Below, piece after piece: positions 42,310-50,875 of a stretch of DNA of 64,000 bases; position 1 is the first letter of the stretch; every line of letters starts with the position of its first letter. Source of the stretch: Kitasatospora fiedleri (GTDB lineage: Bacteria; Actinomycetota; Actinomycetes; Streptomycetales; Streptomycetaceae); contig NZ_OX419519.1 in NCBI RefSeq assembly GCF_948472415.1, positions 2,294,001 through 2,358,000 on the forward strand. The letters run 5' to 3'. Both the position numbers and the translations under genes were made by a program. A model generated the notes under the pieces. It was not told the origin of the DNA. It saw nothing but the letters and a program-made list of their open reading frames with translations, and did no database searches.

Positions 42310-42726
42310 CTGGCCCCTTCCGCACGCACCTGTCCGAGTCGCCGTGCCAGGTACGGCACGGCCACCGACGCAACAACCGACGCCAACGCACGGAGCCGCT
42401 CGCTGCTTCCCGGAGGGGTGCACCGCGCGCGGGGGCGTCCTGCCGTCGACCGGGCCGGGGTCTCCGGGCGGCCGACGTCCGGGGTCGGGTACGGGGCGCG
42501 AGAGTCGCGCCCGGCGGGCGGACGCACCTCGGTGCGCCCCGCCCGACCCGTACGGGCCCGCGGACCCGGGTGAACCCCGGGGGCGTACGTAGCAGGATAA
42601 GGCTCCCGGAACCCTCCGGATGACCGGGAGCGGTGCCGCCCCCGTCACACCCGCCCCACACCCCCGGCCCGGAACGGACGTACCCGGGCGGTCCGCCTCC
42701 CCGGCGGCGCGCCTACCCTTGGTCGG
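42310..42726. other. Intergenic region without a gene
   Basis: About 415 bp between two divergent genes. It holds a hairpin of GCTCCCGG (42602-42609) and CCGGGAGC (42624-42631) in a GC-rich setting; no convincing open frame or promoter could be defined. The minus-strand upstream DNA of the primase/polymerase gene lies here. Confidence 0.4.
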
Positions 42727-42942
42727 GTGAAGAGCGCCGACACCGAGTTCACCGGGGGCCCGCTGGACGGCCGGGTCCTGCCGGTCCTGCTGGGCATGAT
42801 GCACAGCGTCCCCAAGGTCTACCGGGTGCCCGTCCCCGCGCACGGGGACACCCCGGCGACCACCCTGGTCTACCGCCGCGCCAAGGAGCACGGCCCCAAG
42901 GGGCGCTACCGCTGGCGCTACGAGTACGACCCCGAGGGCTGA
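42727..42942 (+). CDS. Small conserved hypothetical protein
   Basis: The 71-residue product starts at GTG 42727. It reads KSADTEFTGGPLDGRVLPVLLG and YRRAKEHGPKGRYRWRYEYDPEG, with no membrane helix. The compact, charged second half looks like a small globular protein. It is close to and convergent with the PadR gene (stop at 42968). Streptomycete genomes carry similar small proteins of unknown function. Confidence 0.55.
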   Translation: MKSADTEFTGGPLDGRVLPVLLGMMHSVPKVYRVPVPAHGDTPATTLVYRRAKEHGPKGRYRWRYEYDPEG

Positions 42943-42967
42943 CCCGGCCCCGCTCGCCCCCGTCGCC

Positions 42968-43669
42968 TCAGTCCTCCTCGGCCAGGATCAGGTAGAGCTT
43001 CTTCTTCGCCTCGGCCAGCACCGCGAGGCCCTTGGCCCGCTGCTCCTCGGTGCCGGTCGTCATGACCTGCCGCACCGCCTGGTCCACCGCCGCGAGCGCG
43101 ATGCCGACCTCCTGCACGGCCTCCCAGTCGCCCTGCCGACCGGCCTCGTCCCACGGGGACTCACCGGCCCGCTCGGCCTCGGCCAGGCCCTGCTCGGTCA
43201 GTTCGAACAGCTTCTTGCCGGACTCCTCGTTGGCCTTGATCAGCCCCTCCTCCTCCAGCATCTGGAGCGTCGGGTACACCGAGCCCGGGCTGGGCCGCCA
43301 GACCCCGCCGGTGCGCTCACCGATCTCGGTGATCATCTCGTAGCCGTGCATCGGCCGCTCCCGCAGCAGCGCGAGCAGCGAGGCCCGCACGTCACCGCGC
43401 CTGGCCCGCCCACCGCGCCGACCACCTCCGTGCCCGCGCGGCCCGTGCCCGCCGAACCCCCGCCCGCGCGGCCCGAACCCGGGCCCGAACGGCGGCATCG
43501 GCCGCCCCGGCGCCCCGAACGGCCCGAACGCGGCCCGCCCCTCGAACTCGTCGACCCCCTCACCGGGCACCCCCGCACGCCCCGGCCGCCCCGGGCCCTC
43601 GGCCCAACGACGCCGGCCTTCTCCACCAAAACGCTTGTCGTAACGCATGACGAACACCTGTCTTTCCAC
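42968..43669 (-). CDS. PadR-family transcriptional regulator with long Gly/Arg/Pro-rich N-terminus
   Basis: The 233-residue protein has about 95 residues of Gly/Pro/Arg-rich sequence, then a PadR winged-helix domain (VRASLLALLRERPMHGYEMI, then GSVYPTLQMLEEEGLI) and a helical C-terminal dimerisation arm with VDQAVRQVMTTGTEEQRAKGL. GTG 43669 or ATG 43648 may be the start; both lie near GGAG-like sites. CGATATATCG, 42 bp upstream of the GTG, is a good candidate for self-regulation. Ligand unknown. Confidence 0.8.
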   Translation of the reverse strand: MERQVFVMRYDKRFGGEGRRRWAEGPGRPGRAGVPGEGVDEFEGRAAFGPFGAPGRPMPPFGPGFGPRGRGFGGHGPRGHGGGRRGGRARRGDVRASLLALLRERPMHGYEMITEIGERTGGVWRPSPGSVYPTLQMLEEEGLIKANEESGKKLFELTEQGLAEAERAGESPWDEAGRQGDWEAVQEVGIALAAVDQAVRQVMTTGTEEQRAKGLAVLAEAKKKLYLILAEED

Positions 43670-43710
43670 AGTGCGGACGCTCCGACTACCGAAGCATCTC
43701 GATACCTCAA

Positions 43711-43720
43711 CGATATATCG
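43711..43720. promoter_or_regulatory. Palindrome CGATATATCG, candidate PadR operator
   Basis: The 10-bp perfect palindrome lies in an A/T-rich island (CTCGATACCTCAACGATATA region) between the PadR gene and the next gene. PadR-family operators are often A/T-rich palindromes of this kind near their own promoter. Confidence 0.45.
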
Positions 43721-44016
43721 CTAACTATCGGATGGCAACCAGTTCCGACGCGCCCGTCTCCGACCTGCGGCAGCGGAGGTGGACGGTGTGTCATCGAAGT
43801 CGGACTGCTGCCGGGAATCGACCGAGGTGACATCGCCCCATGGCCCAGCCGATCTGGTCCTGCCTCTTCGGCCGGCGGTCGGCTCGCCGCTCTGCCGAGG
43901 TGACGGACAGCGAGCTGATCGTTGACCTGCGCGATCGGCAGATCGAGACTCGGGGCGTCTCCGAGGTGATCGACAGCCACGTCCGTTCCGCCTGCCGTCG
44001 TGGGACGATCACGCGT

Positions 44017-44481
44017 ATGACGCCCACCCCGCAGTCACCCGCTGTCGTCCACATACGCCTGCTGGCCGGTCACGCATCCTCCGGGCGCCCGGTGTTCGAG
44101 GTGCTGCCCGCGCGGCCGCGGGAGTCGGGCTCGTTCGAACTGGCCGGCAGCCCGGGCCTGGTGCTCGGATGTGCGGCTGGCGACGTGCTCCGGGTCGGCG
44201 AGGAAGGGGAGTTCGAGGTCGTCGAGCGGGGCGGAAACCTGTGCGTTCAGGCCTATCGACAGGGCCGCTTCACCCCCGAGTCCTTCGCGGAGCTCAGGAG
44301 GGCGGTCGACGTCCTCGACGGCCTGGCCGAGGCACCACCGGACCTGCGCTTCGTCGTCGCCACCGTCAGCCGCTCGGTCGGCCTGCCCGTGATCGAGCAG
44401 CTCATGGACAGCTGGGCCGCGAGCGACCACGGCATCGAGTGGTGGATCGGAAACGGCGACCGGGAGAACGCCGCTCCCTGA
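44017..44481 (+). CDS. DUF4265 domain protein
   Basis: The 154-residue product starts at ATG 44017 (TPTPQSPAVVHIRL); an open frame extends upstream to 43840 without a ribosome site. The fold signature of DUF4265 is seen in VFEVLPARP, SPGLVLGCAAGDVLRV and a long C-terminal helix with FAELRRAVDVLDGL. The family's function is unknown. It stands alone, with a gene remnant beyond it. Confidence 0.65.
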   Translation: MTPTPQSPAVVHIRLLAGHASSGRPVFEVLPARPRESGSFELAGSPGLVLGCAAGDVLRVGEEGEFEVVERGGNLCVQAYRQGRFTPESFAELRRAVDVLDGLAEAPPDLRFVVATVSRSVGLPVIEQLMDSWAASDHGIEWWIGNGDRENAAP

Positions 44482-44981
44482 ACCCGGCGCCGAAGGGCGG
44501 GTGCCGGGTGGCCGTGAGCGGGCTCTCGCAGCTCCCGCCCGCACTCCGGGCCCGCCGCTCGGCGGGTCCTCCCCGGCGGCCTCGGGCAGTTGACGGCCGA
44601 GGTCGTCCCGGGCCAGGCCGCCGGGCGGAACCGGGACGTCTCGAACGCGTCGTTCGCAGCATCCCGGACGCGGCGGTGGTCATGCCGGTGAACTCGGCTC
44701 TGCCGACGGTCCCATGGCCGGGGCTGACCGTGGCGTCCGGGCGGCGCCCAGCCGGTCTGCGTCACCTCGCCCGGCGTGGAAACCGTCAGTTCTCCGGACC
44801 GGCATATGACCGCCGGGCCGATCGCGTGGGGGGGAACCACAGGCGGACACACCTCTACCGGACACGCGCGGGGGCTGCGGCTGAGGGTGCGTCACACTCC
44901 GGGCGGAGCGCGGGGGAGATCCGGTGGCGGCGGGCCGGTCGGGGGGGTGGCCCGGGTGTCGTGGTGGGTGCCCGGCCAGGG
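44482..44981. other. Non-coding or decayed stretch
   Basis: About 500 bp after the DUF4265 gene carry no convincing gene. Several frames stay open because of high G+C but lack ribosome sites and family features. It leads directly into a decayed aminoglycoside phosphotransferase, so it could be old degraded sequence. Confidence 0.4.
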
Positions 44982-45438
44982 GTGCGGTGCACGACGGACA
45001 GCTCGATCGGCGAACCGGCCGACATCACCGCGGAGTTGGTGCGGGCCTGCTGCGCGAGCAGCATCCCGATCTGGCCGGGTTGCCGCTCGTGCTCGGTGCG
45101 CGGGGGTGGGACAACCAGCTTTGGTGGCTCGGTGACGGGCCGGCCGTGCGGCTGCCCTGGGCGACCGGGTCGGCGGACGCGCTGCTGTGCAAGGAGCACG
45201 CCTGGCTGCCCGGGCTCGCGCCGGAGCTGCCGCTGCCGGTGCCCGTGCCGCAGCGGTTGGGTGAGCCGTCCGCGCGGTTCCCGCGGCCCTGGATCGTCAC
45301 CACCTGGCCGCCCAGCGCGCCCTGGTCCGCCTGCTGATCGGGCACGCCGGCGAGCACGGCCGCCCCGGCGGCAAAGCCGGTTGGGGTCCGCCCGCCCACG
45401 CCCCGCTGAACCGGCTGCTCGCCACCGCCGCGGGCTGA
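44982..45438 (+). pseudogene. Aminoglycoside phosphotransferase remnant with internal deletion
   Basis: The N-terminal part is clear (LLREQHPDLAGLPLVLGARG, WDNQLWWLGDGPAVRLPWATG, KEHAWLPGLAPELPLPVPVPQR, FPRPWIVTTW), and the C-terminal end too (QRALVRLLIGHAGEHGRPGG...WGPPAHAPLNRLLATAAG), but the segment between, with the catalytic HxD...N and DxD motifs, is missing at about 45310. Only ~150 of ~300 residues remain, and the two parts lie in different frames. A run GGG at 45043-45045 lacks one G near the start. It cannot be an active enzyme. Confidence 0.7.
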
Positions 45439-45502
45439 CCCGCCGTCCGACACGGGCCCGTGCCACTCCCGCCGACCCGTTCGGACCCACTACCGTGACG
45501 CC

Positions 45503-45901
45503 ATGGCAGCCGAACACGACCTCGACGCCCTGCTCTCCGGCCTGCGCCCCGTCCGCAACCCGGGCCGCTACGTCTACTGCACCCTCCCCGGGCGGGTGCC
45601 CGCCGGGCTGCGGCCGGTGGTGACGGTGGCCGAACCCGAGGGGGTGACCTTCGTGGTCGCCGAGGAGGAGGCCGACGCGCTCGGCCTGCCGTACACGTAC
45701 GTCGCCGCCTGGCTGACCCTGCGGGTGCACTCCGCGCTGGAGGCGGTCGGGCTGACCGCCGCCGTCGCCACCGCGCTCGCCGACCGCGGGATCAGCTGCA
45801 ACGTGGTGGCCGGTTTCCACCACGACCACCTGTTCGTGCCCGTCCACGAGGCCGACCGGGCCCTGGAGGCGCTCAACTCGCTCTCGGCGCCCCGCTCCTG
45901 A
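45503..45901 (+). CDS. ACT-domain protein
   Basis: The 132-residue protein has a short N-terminal part and an ACT-like domain: GRYVYCTLPG, VTFVVAEEEADAL, WLTLRVHSALEAVGLTAAVATALADRGISCNVVAGFHHDHLFV, a pattern of the small ACT proteins that bind amino acids. The ATG at 45503 has no strong ribosome site. It is probably a regulator or chaperone of amino-acid enzymes; the ligand is unknown. Confidence 0.75.
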   Translation: MAAEHDLDALLSGLRPVRNPGRYVYCTLPGRVPAGLRPVVTVAEPEGVTFVVAEEEADALGLPYTYVAAWLTLRVHSALEAVGLTAAVATALADRGISCNVVAGFHHDHLFVPVHEADRALEALNSLSAPRS

Positions 45902-45998
45902 CCCCTCGGACCGGCCGGGCCCCGGCACCCTGGCCCCGGCGGCCGGGGCGGGTGACAATCCGGGGGAAGGCCCCGCCGGTCCGGACGAGAGGGACGCC

Positions 45999-47042
45999 GT
46001 GTCAGCCGATCCGCAGCAGCCTGCCACCGACTGGACCGCCGCCACCGCCACCGCACTGGGGGCCCTGCTCGGAGCGGCGGTGGACGGCGGGCAGTTCCCG
46101 GGCGGGGTGCTGGTGGCCGGTCAGGCCGGGGCGGGCCGGACCGTGGTCAGCCGCGGGGTGGTCGCCCCCGAGTGCGGCGACGCCCGCCCCGACGAGCACA
46201 CCCGCTACGACCTGGCCTCGCTGACCAAGGTGCTCGCCACCTGGCCGCTGGTCGGCACCGCCGTCCGCGCCGGGCTGCTCGACCTGGACGCCCCGCTGCG
46301 CGCCGCGCTGCCCCAGCTGCCTTCGCCGGGAAGCGAGTTGACGGTGCGCCAGCTGCTGAACCACACCTCGGGGCTGCTCCCGCAGACCGGCCTGGCCCGC
46401 TACCAGCACAGCGGGCGGCCGCTGATCGAGCATCTGTGCGCCGAACCGCTGGTCTCGGTGCCCGGCGCGCACCACCGGTACATCGACCGGGGCTTCATCC
46501 TGCTCGGCCTGCTGCTGCCCGAACTGCTGGGCCGACCACTGGCGGTGCTCGCCGACGCGCTGTGGCGCGGACTCGGCCTGGACGCCACCGCGTACGGCCC
46601 GCTGCCGCGCGACGCCCGGCTCGCGCCGACCGAGCAGCGGCTGCGCGGCGCGCCCCGGACCTGGGGCATCCCGCACGACCCGAGCGCGGCCCTGCTCGGC
46701 GGGGTGGCCGGGCACGCCGGGGTGTTCTCGTCCGCCGCCGACCTGGCCGCCTTCGCCGAGCACCTGCTCGCCCCGTCCGGCCCGCTGCCCGAGTGGTTCG
46801 CGCTGAGCCGCCGCCCGCTGGTCCCCGTCGAACCGGACCTGGCCCGGGGCCTGGCCTGGATCGTCACCGCGAAGGGCTCGGTCGCCTACCACCACGGCTT
46901 CACCGGCACCAGCCTCTACCTCGCCCCGCGCACCCGCCGCTTCGTGGTGCTCTGCACCAACGCCGTCTACCACGGCTGGGACCGCACCCGGCTGGCCGAG
47001 CTGCGCGCCCGCGCGCTGCGCTCCCTACTGCCCGGCGGCTGA
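45999..47042 (+). CDS. Serine hydrolase of the beta-lactamase/penicillin-binding-protein-like family
   Basis: The 347-residue protein begins at GTG 45999. It has SLTK (SxxK, about residues 74-77), VRQLLNHTSGLLPQTG, a tyrosine in RYIDRGFILLG at the YxN position, and HHGFTGT (KTG-like third motif). There is no signal peptide, so it is cytosolic or exported in another way. Related proteins are carboxylesterases, D-peptidases or PBP homologues. Substrate unknown. Confidence 0.8.
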   Translation: MSADPQQPATDWTAATATALGALLGAAVDGGQFPGGVLVAGQAGAGRTVVSRGVVAPECGDARPDEHTRYDLASLTKVLATWPLVGTAVRAGLLDLDAPLRAALPQLPSPGSELTVRQLLNHTSGLLPQTGLARYQHSGRPLIEHLCAEPLVSVPGAHHRYIDRGFILLGLLLPELLGRPLAVLADALWRGLGLDATAYGPLPRDARLAPTEQRLRGAPRTWGIPHDPSAALLGGVAGHAGVFSSAADLAAFAEHLLAPSGPLPEWFALSRRPLVPVEPDLARGLAWIVTAKGSVAYHHGFTGTSLYLAPRTRRFVVLCTNAVYHGWDRTRLAELRARALRSLLPGG

Positions 47043-47212
47043 CCGCGCGGCACCCGGCGGCCGGGCGGGAAACGGGCGGGACCGGGCGGGGCCGGGCAAG
47101 AAACGGGCGGGGGCGGACGGGGGCGGGTTCACCCGGACGGAGTCGCCCGAATGCCCGGGGGCGGACGGGGGCGGAGGGTCGGGGCAAGACCTGCTTCGGC
47201 CTAGGAGGTTCC

Positions 47213-47668
47213 ATGAGCTCGTCTGTCGGTCCGACCGCGACACCGCCCGCCGGTTCCCGCACCGGTGGTACCACCGGTGGTCCCCAGGGCCACCGGAACA
47301 AGGGCTGGGTCTCCGGGATGGTGCTGTTCGCGGGTGTGGTGATGCTGGTCAACGGCATCCTCGAGGTGTTCCGCGGGATCATGGCGATCGCCGAGGACGA
47401 CGTCTTCGTCAGCACGCCGCGGTACGTCTTCCGGTTCGATCTGACCTCCTGGGGCTGGATCCACCTGGTGATCGGCGCGCTGGTCGCGCTGGCCGGCTTC
47501 TTCGTCATCCAGGGCGCGGCCTGGGCCAGGATCGTCGGTATCTTCCTGGCCGCGCTGAGCCTGATCGGCAGCTTCCTGGCGCTGCCGTACTACCCGCTGT
47601 GGTCGCTGGTGATCATCGCGCTGGACGTGTTCGTGATCTGGGCGCTGTGCGCCTACCGGGAGGACTGA
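47213..47668 (+). CDS. Small four-helix membrane protein (DUF7144-like)
   Basis: The 151-residue protein starts at ATG 47213, with TAGGAGG upstream. After a Thr/Gly-rich N-terminus it has helices at VSGMVLFAGVVMLVNGILEVF, WGWIHLVIGALVALAGFFV, ARIVGIFLAALSLIGSFL and WSLVIIALDVFVIWALCAY. This four-helix arrangement is common in actinobacterial membrane proteins of unknown function. It ends at a strong hairpin shared with the haem-binding gene. Confidence 0.75.
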   Translation: MSSSVGPTATPPAGSRTGGTTGGPQGHRNKGWVSGMVLFAGVVMLVNGILEVFRGIMAIAEDDVFVSTPRYVFRFDLTSWGWIHLVIGALVALAGFFVIQGAAWARIVGIFLAALSLIGSFLALPYYPLWSLVIIALDVFVIWALCAYRED

Positions 47669-47706
47669 GCCGCCGCCCGGACTGCCCTACGGGTACGCCG
47701 TGGGGG

Positions 47707-47742
47707 CCCGCGGGCCCGCTCCTCCGGGGGCGGGCCCGCGGG
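47707..47742. terminator. Bidirectional terminator between the four-helix protein and the HbpS-like gene
   Basis: CCCGCGGGCCCGC pairs perfectly with GCGGGCCCGCGGG across a 10-base loop; the flanking genes converge. Confidence 0.7.
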
Positions 47743-47792
47743 GTTGTGCGCCGCCGGGTGTGGGGGCGGCCGGCGGCGTCACCCGGGGCGGG

Positions 47793-48350
47793 TCACCTGT
47801 TGAGCACGGCCACACCCGCCTGGGCGAACTGCTCGTCCTGGTCCGCGCTCGGAGCACCGGCCACGCCGACGGCCGCGATCGGGGCGCCCTTGACCTGGAC
47901 CGGGGCGCCGCCGCCCAGGAACAGGGTGCCGGGGATGTCCTTCAGGTTCGGGGCCTGGGCCAGGCGCTTGACCAGCTCGGAGGTCGGCGCGTTCCAGGAC
48001 ACCGCGGTGTACGCCTTGCGCTCGGCCGACTCGAAGGACTGCGGGCCCGAGCCGTCGCCGCGCAGCTCGACGATCACGCTGCCGTTGCGGTCGACGACGG
48101 CGACGGAGACCTTCTGACCGGCCTTGGCGGCGGCGTCCAGGCTGGCCTGGGCGGCCTTGGTGGCGGCCTCGACCGTCAGGTGGGTGGACTGGAAGGTGTT
48201 CTTGTTCTGCACGTCGGCGTGGACGGCGCCGGCCGGGGCCGCCTGCGGGGTCTCGGCGCTGGCGGAGACGGCACCGACGACGCCGGCACCGACCGCGACG
48301 ACCGTGACGGCACCGGTGACGACGCGGGTGCGGGTGCTCAGCTTCTTCAT
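47793..48350 (-). CDS. Secreted haem-binding protein, HbpS/GlcG-like
   Basis: The 185-residue protein has a signal peptide (about 1-32, MKKLSTRTR then a long hydrophobic core ending in ASA) and a GlcG/HbpS domain: LTVEAATKAAQASLDAA, VSVAVVDRNGSVIVELR and IPGTLFLGGGAPV. In Streptomyces reticuli HbpS binds haem outside the cell and modulates the sensor kinase SenS. Here too a NarL-type kinase and regulator are encoded divergently. The ATG at 48350 follows GGAG. Call firm for family, the sensor partner is inferred from synteny. Confidence 0.82.
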   Translation of the reverse strand: MKKLSTRTRVVTGAVTVVAVGAGVVGAVSASAETPQAAPAGAVHADVQNKNTFQSTHLTVEAATKAAQASLDAAAKAGQKVSVAVVDRNGSVIVELRGDGSGPQSFESAERKAYTAVSWNAPTSELVKRLAQAPNLKDIPGTLFLGGGAPVQVKGAPIAAVGVAGAPSADQDEQFAQAGVAVLNR

Positions 48351-48742
48351 TTTCGGCTCCTGTATCGGGTGTATCGGGCGCATCGGGGATCGGGAGGGGG
48401 TTCGTTCGGCGCCGGATCGCGGTGCGCTCCGGCCTCGCCATCCATGTTTCGCCCCGGCACCCCCTCCCCGGATCGGCGAACCGGCTCGCTCTGCGGCGCA
48501 TGATGGACGACATCCGTGTCAACCGATCGGTGGATGTGCGGGCCGCCGTCCCGGTCCACCATCGCTATGACGGGCGTGACGCAGCGTGATGCTCCGCGAG
48601 CGGAGGTGACGCGCCGTGCGCCCGTCGGGAGGCCCGGGGCGTGCCGATGGCACGTCGGCGACACGTCGGCGGCACGTCGGCGACACGTCGGCGGCACGCA
48701 GGCAGCACGCCGCCGGGAACGACGAGGACGAAGGAGGCAGCC
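48351..48742. other. Divergent control region of the haem-binding gene and two-component system
   Basis: About 390 bp with both promoters. Its most striking content is a run of 11-bp direct repeats at 48650-48704. Elsewhere I see no gene; a C-rich track lies just upstream of the haem-binding gene. No clear consensus promoter was found. Confidence 0.4.
48650..48704 (+). repeat. 11-bp direct repeats upstream of the sensor kinase gene
   Basis: GCACGTCGGCG and ACACGTCGGCG alternate at 48650, 48661, 48672 and 48683, with a decayed fifth copy at 48694. The 11-bp period is close to one helical turn, so proteins would bind on one face. The array lies 40-90 bp before the kinase start, a position suited to regulator binding. 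Confidence 0.7.
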
Positions 48743-50017
48743 ATGATGCGTCAACCCCTGTCCCGGGCCGTCGACCCAGACGCGGGCTGGCTCACGGTCG
48801 TCATGCGGCTGGCCTTCGTGCTGCTGCTCGGCACCTCGCTGGCGAGGTACCTGGCGCACCACCTGTACAGCCCGCTGACGCCGTGGGTGGTGGGCCTGAG
48901 CCTGGCGCTGGCCGTGGGCCACCTGTCCGGGCTGTCCGAGCGGCGGCAGCCCTGGCTGGCGGCGGTGCTGGCCAGCTGGGCGGTGCTGGTGCTGATGGCG
49001 CCGAGCTTCGCCTGGTGCGCCGTCCCGCTGGTGTACACGGTGCTCCGGGCGCTGCCGCCGCGGGCCGCGATCCCGCTGGTGACGGCGCTGACGGTGCTGG
49101 TGGTGGTCTCCGAGCTGCGGCTGCCCGGCGGCTTCGACCCGACGATGCTGCTGCTGCCCCCGGCCGTCGCCGCGCTGGCCACCGCGGTGTTCCTGTACAT
49201 GCAGCGGCAGGGCGCCCGGCAGCGGAAGCTGATCATCGACCTGATCCGCACCCGGCGGGAGCTGGCCGCGGTGGAGCGCCGGCAGGGCGCGCTGGCCGAG
49301 CGGGAGCGACTGTCCGTCGAGATCCACGACACCCTCGCCCAGGGCCTGTCCAGCCAGCGGATGCTGCTCCAGGCCGCGGAGCGGACGTGGGAGCAGGACC
49401 CGGCGGCGGCCCGCGGCCACGTCCGGACGGCCGCCGCGATCGCCGCGCGGAACCTCGCGGAGGCCCGCCGCTTCGTCCACGACCTGGCCCCGGCCGACCT
49501 CGCGGAGCAGGGCACCCTGGAGGACGCGCTGGCCGCGCTGGCCGACCGGGAGGCCGCCGAGAGCGGCCTGGCCGTCCGCTTCCACCTGGACGGGGCCCCC
49601 GCGCCGATGCCGGTCGCCGCGCAGTCCGCGCTGCTGCGGATCGCGCAGGGCGCGCTGGCCAACACCAGGGAGCACGCCCGGGCCGAGCACGCCTCGATCA
49701 CGCTGTCCTACCTGGGCGACCAGGCGGTGCTGGACGTCGCGGACGACGGCTGCGGCTTCACCCCGGGCCGGTCCGGGCGGGGCGAACGGCCCGGGCGGGA
49801 CGGGCCCGGCGAACGCGGCGAGCCCGGCACGCCCGGCGGACGCGGCGCGCACGGCGCGCACGGCGGACGCGGCGAACGGTCGGTCGGCGGGAACCGGGGG
49901 CACGGGCTTCCGGCGATGCGGGCCCGGCTGCGCCAGCTCGGCGGCACGCTCACCGTCGAGTCCGCCCCGGGCGAGGGCACGGTGGTCTCCGCGGCCGTCC
50001 CGCTGGAGGGCCGCTGA
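48743..50017 (+). CDS. NarL-family sensor histidine kinase (SenS-like)
   Basis: The 424-residue kinase has several N-terminal membrane helices (about 20-155), a linker, a HisKA_3 dimerisation domain with the phospho-accepting His in RERLSVEIHDTLAQGL, and an HATPase_c domain with VLDVADDGCGF and GHGLPAMRARLRQLGG. Between the last two a Gly/Arg/Glu-rich insert (about 348-385) interrupts the ATP lid. ATG 48743 has AAGGAGG seven bases upstream. Its position divergent from an HbpS-like gene and before a LuxR-type regulator matches the SenS-SenR system. Confidence 0.85.
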   Translation: MMRQPLSRAVDPDAGWLTVVMRLAFVLLLGTSLARYLAHHLYSPLTPWVVGLSLALAVGHLSGLSERRQPWLAAVLASWAVLVLMAPSFAWCAVPLVYTVLRALPPRAAIPLVTALTVLVVVSELRLPGGFDPTMLLLPPAVAALATAVFLYMQRQGARQRKLIIDLIRTRRELAAVERRQGALAERERLSVEIHDTLAQGLSSQRMLLQAAERTWEQDPAAARGHVRTAAAIAARNLAEARRFVHDLAPADLAEQGTLEDALAALADREAAESGLAVRFHLDGAPAPMPVAAQSALLRIAQGALANTREHARAEHASITLSYLGDQAVLDVADDGCGFTPGRSGRGERPGRDGPGERGEPGTPGGRGAHGAHGGRGERSVGGNRGHGLPAMRARLRQLGGTLTVESAPGEGTVVSAAVPLEGR

Positions 50018-50077
50018 GCAGCGACCCGGCGGCGGCGCTCGGCCGCGCCCGCGCAGGCAGTCCGGCGGTGGTCCGGC

Positions 50078-50132
50078 GTCAACCCGGCGTCAACCCGGCG
50101 TCGACCCGGCAGCGAGTCGGCAGCGAGTCGGC
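50078..50132 (+). repeat. 11-bp direct repeats between kinase and response-regulator genes
   Basis: GTCAACCCGGC (50078, 50089), GTCGACCCGGC (50100) and AGCGAGTCGGC (50111, 50122) follow each other in 11-bp steps. The period equals that of the array before the kinase gene. It could be a regulator array or a local repeat expansion. Confidence 0.65.
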
Positions 50133-50245
50133 AACCGTCCCGGCGGCCACCCCGGCCGATAGCGTCGGTCGGCGGGAACGCCCGGCCGAGGGCGACCTCC
50201 GGGCCCGGGGCCCCACGGCGAGGACAACACGGAAGGAGCGGGTTC

Positions 50246-50875
50246 ATGAACGACACCGTCCGGCTGGTCATCTGCGACGACCACGCCATGGTCCGGGCCG
50301 GGCTGCTGGCCCTGCTGTCCAGCGACCCGGCGATCGAGGTGGTCGGCGAGGCCAGCACCGGCGAGGAGGCGGTCTCGTTGGCCGCCGCCCTCCGGCCGGA
50401 CGTGGTCCTGATGGACCTCCAGTTGGGCGGCGGCATCGACGGCGTGGAGGCCACCCGGCGGGTGCTCGCCGGGCCCGGGGAGAGCCACGTCCTGGTGCTG
50501 ACCACCTTCGACACCGACACCGACGTCAGCCGGGCGATCAACGCGGGCGCCACCGGCTACCTGCTGAAGGCCGAGAAGCCGGAGGAGCTGTTCGCCGCGA
50601 TCCGCGCCGCGGCGGCGGGCCGGCCCGCGCTCTCCCCGCCGATCGCCTCCCGGGTGATGGCCCAGATGCGCTCCCCGCTCCCCCAGCTCACCGACCGCGA
50701 GCAGGACATCCTGGACCAGCTCGGCCAGGGCCTGGGCAACAGGGAGATCGCCCGGGCGCTTTTCATCAGCGAGGCGACGGTCAAGACCCACCTCGGCCGG
50801 ATCTACGCCAAGCTCGGCGTGGACACCCGCTCCGGCGCGGTGGCCATCGCCAAGGAGCGCCGTCTGCTGCGCTGA
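50246..50875 (+). CDS. NarL/LuxR-type response regulator (SenR-like)
   Basis: The 209-residue protein has a receiver domain (acidic pocket CDDH, phospho-acceptor Asp in VVLMDLQL, Thr in LTTFD, Lys in LLKAEKPEE) and a C-terminal LuxR-type helix-turn-helix (LTDREQDILDQLGQGLGNREIARALFISEATVKTHLGRIYAKLGV). It would be phosphorylated by the kinase encoded just before. ATG 50246 follows GGAAGGAG. In the SenS-SenR system the regulator controls oxidative-stress genes and hbpS; that is the working hypothesis here. Confidence 0.9.
   Translation: MNDTVRLVICDDHAMVRAGLLALLSSDPAIEVVGEASTGEEAVSLAAALRPDVVLMDLQLGGGIDGVEATRRVLAGPGESHVLVLTTFDTDTDVSRAINAGATGYLLKAEKPEELFAAIRAAAAGRPALSPPIASRVMAQMRSPLPQLTDREQDILDQLGQGLGNREIARALFISEATVKTHLGRIYAKLGVDTRSGAVAIAKERRLLR

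Noticed and set aside
43840-44016. Upstream extension of the DUF4265 gene from ATG 43840
   Set aside because: No ribosome site, less typical codon use and not part of the domain; the ATG at 44017 fits better.
48650-50132. CRISPR-like arrays
   Set aside because: The direct repeats here and at 18815 and 19921 are 10-11 bp units without spacers, and there are no cas genes in the window.
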